A stretch of DNA of 64,000 nucleotides from positions 12,377,501-12,441,500 of the forward strand of contig NC_059413.1 of assembly GCF_905220565.1 (NCBI RefSeq), in the 5' to 3' direction. The stretch comes from Melitaea cinxia (lineage: Eukaryota > Arthropoda > Insecta > Lepidoptera > Nymphalidae). Below, piece after piece: positions 56,764 through 64,000 of this stretch; position 1 is the stretch's first letter; every line of letters begins with the position of its first letter. Position numbers and translations under genes: made by a program. Under the pieces are notes generated by a model that did no database searches, had not been told where the DNA came from, and saw only the letters and a program-made list of their open reading frames with translations.

Positions 56764-57834
56764 GGCCTAGCATGCACGCCACGACAAAATTTTGTCGACC
56801 CCTTTTCTCGTATTATCTCTCTATGTCTACAGTAGCTAACATGCGTGCACGCGATACTCTTCTCGTTACGTCAAGAAGAGATAATCATTAAATTTTAGTG
56901 ATCTGTGATATTTATCTCTACGGAAGCTAACATGACATCGTAATTTTGTCGAATTTTGTCGTTTTAGGAAGAGAAACTTCTCGTCTTCAATATTATCGAC
57001 GAGAAAGACGATAAATAAAAAATAAATAAAACCAGGTGCCTATGTTTTGTATACCATGGCGTTTCCCTATTATAATTATATAATTTCGGTATACGAAGAG
57101 CGGGAAATGCGAAAAGTCGAGTGAAGTGTGCCATATAATGACACAAAAAACGTATTTGCGCCCTGTTGCTTCTTATTCTAAATAATAATAATAATAATAA
57201 TACTTTATTTTAGACCAAAGTATAAGTCCATATTGGGTTAGTACAACAAGACAAGACAACATTCAGAATAAAAAACAAAACAAAATTATATTAAAAAAAT
57301 CAATAACTAAAAATAAAATTAAATAGAATAAAAGTAAAATCAATAATCAAAAAAAAAAAAATTCAAAAATTCAAAAAATTTTAAAAATTAAAAAAAAAAA
57401 CAAACAAACAATGCGTGATAGAATTACAATTATCTAATGTGCGACAAGATATAAAGCACAACACGAGCATATTGTTTTACATATATAATTAAATTCATTT
57501 ACTTACGCCGTTTTATTTTCCATATTAGAGTTTTTTAAATTAGATATACACTTTTTATCTTAGCCAAAAGGCCGAGAACATTTTTAAATAAAACATGTGT
57601 CACTCGTTTGAAATTGGTCAATAACCTTGTAAATTCAACTTTACGACATAAGAAATAAGAATGATATTCAGTTGTGATTATGGTTGATAATGTTTCTCTA
57701 CTCGACAAGGCGAAGTCTTCGGAAGAGAATTTTGTCTCTCGTAGTGCGCATGTTAGGGTAATCGAGAAAATACTCGATGTAGACATTATCTTTCTCTCTC
57801 GTCAAGAGATATCTCGTTGTATGCATGCTAGGCC
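56764..57834. mobile_element. Candidate 1.07-kb inverted-repeat element with a U2-like fragment
   Basis: GGCCTAGCATGC at 56764-56775 is exactly inverted at 57823-57834. Both ends also carry 'taacatgcg'-like and 'atgtctaca'-like motifs and many 'ctctcgt' pieces in mirrored order. The middle is A-rich simple sequence and a U2 snRNA-like stretch. No transposase seen. Boundaries are uncertain. Confidence 0.45.
57518..57579 (-). ncRNA. U2 snRNA 5'-end fragment (degraded, not a functional gene)
   Basis: On the minus strand, TTCTCGGCCTTTTGGCTAAG at about 57579-57560 matches the conserved 5' end of U2 snRNA. After AGAT it continues with a diverged AAGTGTATATCT. The branch-point recognition region is not preserved, so it is a pseudogene or a U2-derived repeat piece. 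Confidence 0.65.
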
Positions 57835-58429
57835 GGCAGGTCGTGCTACTACCAGGAGCATCGTAACAGCGATGCCGTTTGCGCCCTTTGACCCTTGTTT
57901 GTCGTTGTAGTTGTGTAATAAAAATCTATGTATAAAGAATGACACATTCTTCATAATACATTAAGTTTTGTTAAAATTTACACTATAACAAAACAATGCT
58001 ACTAAAAAAAACACCTTTTACACTCTGTAACCATGTGAAAAGTCGTCGCGCATAACGAAATAATTAAAAAAAAAATAATAATAATTTCCACACGGTTCCG
58101 ATGTGCAATAATATATTTAATTAACACTATAACATACTTCGTAATTATTACTTCATACGTTATGTGCTCTAACCTTAAAAAACTCAAAACAATAACTATC
58201 TACCATAGATTAAAATCACTCTTCCGCCATATTTGATGCCGTGACGTAAACAATTTTATGATTAATGGCTGAAATAATAAATTTAACGCCGGCGTCAATA
58301 GCAACATCGTTTAATACATTTTACTTTAATATTTCGGTTCAAACAGTAGTCTTTTGTAATATGGACAGTTATTGATTAGTCAAATTATTTTACAAACTTT
58401 TTAAATTTATCACACATAGTAATGAAGAC

Positions 58430-58620
58430 TATTTTTTACCGAATTCAAAAAAAGAAGGAGCTATTCAATTCGACTGTATTTTTTTTTGTGTTACCTCATA
58501 ACTTTTTACTGGGCGGACCGATTTTAATGATTATTTTTTTGATCGAAACTTGGTGTTTGTCGTGTGCTTTTATTTAAATTTGATTGAGATTTGACGATAA
58601 TTTTTTAAGTTATCTGTAAC
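58430..58620 (-). repeat. 'accgacttcaa' repeat, partial
   Basis: 'gctattcaattcgactgtat' and 'ataactttttactgggcgga' are as in other minus copies; the distal half is missing. Confidence 0.55.
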
Positions 58621-59189
58621 GTATTCGTAATTGTCGATGTTGTGAGAAAAAATATTTACTAGTTGCGTTTTGCGGTTTTACCTGCGAAAAGACAACTCGT
58701 AAATAATTGAAAACTGAAACTGCGTCCAAGCTTTCAGACTTATACTTTTAGTGATATAAGATCAATTCTATAAACAACTGTTTATTGTAACATAGTCATT
58801 TTGTACATACATAGGTACTATAAGCAACACCGGCGAAATCGCAAGATTTCATATAAATGCGAATTTACGCACTAGGAATCGGAGATACATCCTCATGTTA
58901 AGCGAGGCGAAAGCGTTAACAATGTAAAATGATTATCATAAATTCTTAATTATTCTTAATTAAATTACCAAAACCTCTATCATAAAATTATCTACAAAGG
59001 TCCTTGTCGCAGTAATTACACTGTCTAGTATTACTTTATCTGTTTTGCGTATTTGTAATGAATTGAAATAAGTTTATAGCTGAATATAACTAGTGAATGA
59101 TAAAATATGTTCCTTTTTTAATTTGTCTCAAAAGCATTATGTGATGTTGATGGTTTAGATTTACGCAAAGCTTTTGAAAGTATATTCAG

Positions 59190-59330
59190 TCACTCAGTCA
59201 GTTCAGCCTAATGCAGTCCATTGCTAGACATAGGCCTCCCTAAGTTCGCGCCAGACATCCCGGTTTTTCGCAATCCTCGTCCAGCATACACCGGCAATCT
59301 TACGTAGATCGTCGGTCCATCGGGCCGGAG
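59190..59330 (-). mobile_element. RTE-type LINE 3' end, minus orientation
   Basis: 'gcagtccattgctagacata', then 'cgcgccagacatcccggttt' and 'acgtagatcgtcggtccatc', the complement of the RTE C-terminal coding end. Confidence 0.75.
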
Positions 59331-59807
59331 TAGAGTTTGGAAGAATATTATACTCAATAAATCAAGTAGATAATAAAACTTACTGATTGAGATAAATAAG
59401 TATTTTAACTGAAAAAAATAAAAAAATAAATATACTTACATACACACAAATACTCAGTGTGTACACACATTGGCTATATTCCTACACGTAAAAAATTATT
59501 GGCTTAATATGACTTTTGTTTCTACTAAATCACTATAGTACCTATGTTGCAAATTGTATCTTAAACGAAAATAACCCACGTTAAAGTCTTTGCAATATAG
59601 GGGAGTCGTGATCGCGTACGCTTCGCTTTACAGTAGCAATGTACTGAACTCCTTACAGAGATACAGCTATTTTTTCGCAATAGCGTTGCATCCGTCATGT
59701 AATGTTTATTGTTTGAAGAAATATGCATTTTTCCGAGATTAAAAAATAATCGCTAATCTAGAACACTCACTATCTAGATATCTAAATAGAATAGAATTGT
59801 TTTGAAA

Positions 59808-60060
59808 TCTATACAAATAAATAAAATTGGAGTGTCTGTGTGTAATAATAAAATAACCGCTTTTTACTAAATGCATATGGATGTATACACGGTACATATA
59901 CCAAAATAACATTTTTGACAATTTTGTCTGTCTGTCTGTCTGTTTGTTCCGACTAATCTCTGAAACGGCTTAACCGAGTTTGATGGGATTTTCACTGGCA
60001 GACAGCTGATGTAATAAGGAGTAACTTTGGCTACTTTTATTTTAGAAATTTATTTGAAAT
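59808..60060 (+). mobile_element. Helitron-like element, 5' part
   Basis: Starts A|TCTATACAAATAAATAAAA, same family as 11150. It continues through 'tctgaaacggcttaaccga' and 'cagctgatgtaataaggag'; the CTAG end is missing. Confidence 0.65.
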
Positions 60061-60704
60061 ATATTTTCAGTAAAATAATAGTAGCGTTTTGTCATTTACT
60101 TTTTTATTATTCATAATTTCAATCATTAAGTTGGAAATGAAGCTCATTGAAGACAATATATTGGAAGATTTTCTAACGTGGGTGTCATTGTAGGGTAATG
60201 TATATACCTCTCACCTATGTACGTATGAGTTATATTTATGTGTCCAGGGTCATGTGGCGTTGCCGATTTTATCATTACCTTTCTAATATTGACTTAGGGG
60301 AGAGTCTACAGAAGATATCTGATTCTTGGGGATGTATTAATTTTGAAGCCCTGTCCTAAATAAACGCCCAGTCCTAAGTAAGCATAAACATACTAGCGCT
60401 TAGTATTAGACATATTATAATATGCGATGTCGTTCGCTATAACGCACGGAAACTAATTACACGTAATGGCGGGAGACATGCATTAACACAATTGAGCTGT
60501 TCCTTTTAGTAGCAATATTAACATCCATTAAAAGTTCCTTAATTACATTTGACTTCCTTAGACTGTTTAACTTCGTCCTGTAAAATTATACTTTCAAAAA
60601 TTGTTTGTAATCACCAAATTCTTAGAAAAACAAATAAGAAAAGAATTATTTTTGTAGATAATTTTATAATTTTTTTTGAGCTATAATTTAAATAAGTTCG
60701 AACT

Positions 60705-60975
60705 CATGGGGATTTTTGCCCATAGTCACCACGCTGGGCAGGCGGGTTGGTGATCGCAGGGCTGACTTTGTCGCACCGAAGACGCTGCTGCCCGTCCTCG
60801 GTCTGTGCATTTGAAAAGCCACGAGTTGGATGGTTATCCCGCCATCGGTCGGCTTTTCAAGCTCCAAGATGGTAGTGGAACTGTGATGGTAGTGGAATGT
60901 CTGGCGCGAACTTAGAAAGGCCTATATCCAGCAGTGGACTGCGATAGGCTGAAGTGATGATGATGATGAGTGAAT
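60705..60975. repeat. Minus SINE joined to a plus RTE tail
   Basis: 60715-60890 is a minus-oriented RTE-tailed SINE body ('caccacgctgggcaggcggg'). At about 60893 it joins a plus-oriented RTE end ('cagcagtggactgcgatagg') with (GAT)n. Confidence 0.7.
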
Positions 60976-62239
60976 TTAAATAAAACTTTCGATTCAGCCT
61001 ACAATATCCCACTGCATAAAAATCCAAAACCGAAAATTATGTCCTTTGACTTCGAAAACTTTAGCTCATATGGGATCGTTAGCGACTTTCAACACTATTT
61101 CTATTGGTTTAAGGTGTATCTCAAAACTTAGCTCTGTCAGAATTTTGATTTCTTGGTATTTTGATATCTTTTCTATTCGGATTATGATCTTGATTATTTT
61201 ATACGTCATACCCTCTGTTTACGATGTAGAGCAGGTTACGTAATGTTTACATGCCATCCGCATACTAACATCTAATTTAACGCCACGCCTCCGGCTCGTC
61301 GAGTTGCAAAAGGGTCTCAATAACATTATAAATTATATTTGTATAGTATTATTTATAAGAGAGTTGCGTTTATCGAAAGCTAGTACGATTTTGTTTTATA
61401 GGTATTCTGAACTTATGGGTGCTAAAAGAAAGTGTTAAAACTATTTAATTTAATATACCTAAATACATAATTGTAAATAGGATTTCGCTGTCCATCTCTC
61501 CTTCATCTTTAAAATAGGATAGAACTTGCAATTTTCACAGATTGTGTATTACTTTAGACGCTATAATAAAACTAAAAATATTAAATGAAATATGAATAAT
61601 GAATGAAAGGATGTCTGAGACCGACGTCGGTACGTCGGTAAGCAAACAGCTTTAATACGGAAGCCAACGCCATGTCCTAAAACTGTCGAAGGACACGGTA
61701 GGTACAATTTTAATAACTTGCCTCGATACTCCATTTGCATTGATAGCTTTGATTTTATAAAAATCTAAGACGATTTGTGCTCCTAAAAACGAAGATTAGA
61801 AAATGAAAAATCGTAATCAAGTATCGATAACACAAACCAAATAAAAAGTTTAATAGCTCAAGTAGGCTTCAGTCACTTTTTAATCGTTATCTCAACATTT
61901 ACTCTTTAAATAACACTCAATACACAACTCAAATATTATATAAAACTAAATTATATGTTCTGTATGAAATCCAGAATCACTAAACCCATATATTGGTAGG
62001 CTTCGTATGCACAAATTTGTAGGCTTCGAATGCACAAAGTAAGGTAAAAAAACGTTGTCGCCTATGACTTAAGCGCCAGCGGAAAGACAATCGCTCGTGA
62101 TTCCGATTTATTACAGCCCGAGTCGGTCCCACGACTCACTTTCACTAGTGCCTTATGTTGTTATAATGATCGTTTAATACAAATAGGACACTATTGAATA
62201 CAATTAGGTATAAATAGAAACATGAAGGGAAAAAACGAG

Positions 62240-62418
62240 TGTGCTTTAGACCACACGACTGAAGTAAAAGTTCTTTAGCTCCATTTAACTTATATCTCTC
62301 TCAACTTCAGTTCGCCTCGCCCGATTACACTTTTCGTAACGCTCTCGTCACGTATTCACCAGCTTACTCTCAAAGGCAAGCGTGCGTAAGGAAGTTTTAC
62401 TTCAAAAATGAAGTGGAC
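62240..62418. mobile_element. MITE-like repeat, GAAGTAAAACT family
   Basis: 'cacacgactgaagtaaaagt' to 'ggaagttttacttcaaaaat', with 'cgtaacgctctcgtcac' inside. Confidence 0.7.
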
Positions 62419-62514
62419 ATAATGTTACATTTACATATTGAGAAAACTTTTAATGCTAATCAGGCTGCGTGCTGGAAAATGCTAGTTTTAAATTATAATC
62501 TATTGCTTATAATT

Positions 62515-62945
62515 TTATTAACCGACTTCAAAAAAAGCAGATGTTACTCAATTCGATATATATTATATTTAATGTATGTTCGGGGATAACTTCATCGTTT
62601 ATGAACCGATTTTGATACTTCTTTTTTTTGTTGGAAAGGATATATCCCGGGCGTGGTACCATGATAAGGAAACCAGGATCTGATGATGGGATCCCAGAGA
62701 AATCGAGGGAAAAAGAGAAAATCCACATAACTTTTTACTGGGTGTACTGATTTTGATGATTTTTAATTTAATCGAAAGCCGATGTTTATGGTGTCGTCAC
62801 ATTAAAGTTCATCGAGATCTGATTACAACTTTTGGAGTAATCTTTGACAATGCGTATTGACTTGACTATTTTTTCGTCTACCTACGTTTTATTACTTGGG
62901 GATGTAATTGAAGTCGGTTTTTTTCGTTTGCCTGCAAACACAATT
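62515..62945 (-). repeat. 'accgacttcaa' repeat, fullest copy
   Basis: From 'accgacttcaaaaaaagca' to 'gcctgcaaacacaattatt', about 430 bp, with 'ccaggatctgatgatgggat' in the middle. Useful as the reference copy for the family. Confidence 0.7.
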
Positions 62946-63004
62946 ATTAGAAAATGATTTGTCCTCTTAAAACAATGTTAAGTTACAATATAAAATGTGT
63001 CCAG

Positions 63005-63105
63005 CCAGCCAGCTGAGCCTATTACAGTCCACTGCTGGACATAGGCCTCCCCAAGTTCGCGCCAGACATCCCGGTTTTCCGCAATCCTCATCCAGCCTAC
63101 ACCTT
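63005..63105 (-). mobile_element. RTE-type LINE 3' end, minus orientation
   Basis: 'acagtccactgctggacata' and 'cgcgccagacatcccggttt', stopping at 'catccagcctacacc'. Confidence 0.75.
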
Positions 63106-63269
63106 TAGCATATAAAATGTGTATAAATACTTATTTTGATGAACTTTTGCTAAAAGTATACTTAGTTATTTAAAACTTATGAGATCGTAACATATGCGTA
63201 GAAAAATAATCTGGGGTTGAATCAACCCCGCGGTAAATAAGTCGTTAAATACATATACAATAACATTGT

Positions 63270-63345
63270 TGATTAGCCCGTCGGCGCAGTTTGTAGTGAT
63301 CCTGCTTTCTAGTCCGGGTGTTGTGGCTTCGATTTATCAACCTTT
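63270..63345 (+). repeat. tRNA-like SINE head of another family
   Basis: 'gcccgtcggcgcagtttgta' resembles box A and 'gtggcttcgatttatcaacc' a degraded box B. No CCA-type end or clean cloverleaf. Confidence 0.5.
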
Positions 63346-64000
63346 CAGACGTCAGACAGGTTTCGGCTCTGTTTTAAATAGTCGTATCCGGACTAAAATA
63401 TTAAATCAATAAATAATATTAAAGGCGAATTACGAAGGCAAGAAAATATTAAGTGAAAAATAATTAGAAGTTCATTCATGCCGTCAGAGGCAGCGCGGTA
63501 CTTGAAGGAGATTGACGAAATGGCGAGAAAAATTAAATTATACCTACGTCTAAAATTACCGTCATAAAGCCTGCAACACATAAACATGAAAAACGCGGAA
63601 ATATTTTTTCTTAGTTTTGTATTAAATTATTGTAATTCTAATATTTGTTCACATAAAAATTTGTATTTAAAAATCGTATTCAATGAATTAAAAATGTATT
63701 TAAAATAAATAATAATAATAAAAGGAATTGTCCACATATAGTACAGCGATTCGTTTTTATTTACGAGTACAATATATGTACATACATATAATTGTATTAC
63801 ATAAAATATACTAACTATGCTTCACATATGTTTTAAACGCGCCTGCCTGGCTTTAATATTAACATATGCATGTTTATAATAATTATAAATAAATTATAAT
63901 TAGTAGTAAAGTTTTAATGCCATTAAAAAGTTTTAAACTTCTTTTATAAGAGACAAATGAAGTGTTAAACATTAAGCCTATTAAATTGAAGTATAGACGC
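63346..64000. other. AT-rich right end, nothing recognised
   Basis: A 64-codon minus open frame at 63393-63587 has no motif and no splice support. Otherwise low-complexity AT-rich sequence. Confidence 0.5.

Noticed and set aside
61255..61320. Short minus frame ending LLQLDEPEAWR
   Set aside because: Very short, has a competing frame, and no acceptor or partner exon was found.

Overview
The window looks like nuclear DNA from a lepidopteran insect (butterfly or moth). It is AT-rich, its genes have many short exons split by GT-AG introns, and the introns and spacers hold several repeat families I associate with Lepidoptera: RTE-type LINE tails ending in the 'gtccagcagtggactg' motif, SINEs carrying that tail, tRNA-derived SINEs, and Helitron-like elements ending in CTAG. 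The species cannot be read from the sequence. No prokaryotic features, CRISPR array, or credible tRNA or rRNA gene were found.

Four genes can be supported, three of them assembled exon by exon with matching splice phases. (1) Minus strand 2235-30309: a complete six-exon EF-hand rhomboid intramembrane protease (353 aa, rhomboid-4-like), stretched by introns of 15.3 and 9.8 kb. (2) Plus strand 31269-39100: a complete seven-exon MKS1 (502 aa), the B9-domain protein of the ciliary transition zone, with a perfect RFX X-box 174 bp before its start codon. Genes 1 and 2 are divergent, with about 960 bp between start codons. (3) Minus strand 40350-44035: a five-exon, 288-aa, highly charged coiled-coil protein of unknown role, tail-to-tail with MKS1. 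(4) Plus strand 45594-46802: a 403-codon basic, Ser/Thr-rich open exon of unknown function that ends at a consensus splice donor and probably continues beyond what could be recognised.

The rest is repeats and unassigned AT-rich DNA. Intron 2 of the rhomboid gene (4.8-20.1 kb) holds Helitron-like elements, including two abutting head to tail at 18.2-18.7 kb, and a large near-perfect palindrome at 13.0-13.5 kb. MKS1 introns are packed with SINEs, a GC-rich 1-kb inverted-repeat element, and a broken duplicate of MKS1 exon 2. The right third (47-64 kb) has no recognised gene. It contains a 5'-truncated LINE with an intact 567-codon reverse-transcriptase frame inserted into an RTE remnant, a MITE with a second element inside it, and a U2 snRNA-like fragment between short inverted repeats.

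The most notable points are the X-box at MKS1 and three local duplications of exon pieces next to their source exons (rhomboid exon 5, MKS1 exon 2, coiled-coil exon 5). The U2-derived fragment, the GC-rich inverted-repeat element and the unrecognised 403-codon gene follow. I did not find evidence for a wholly new biological system.
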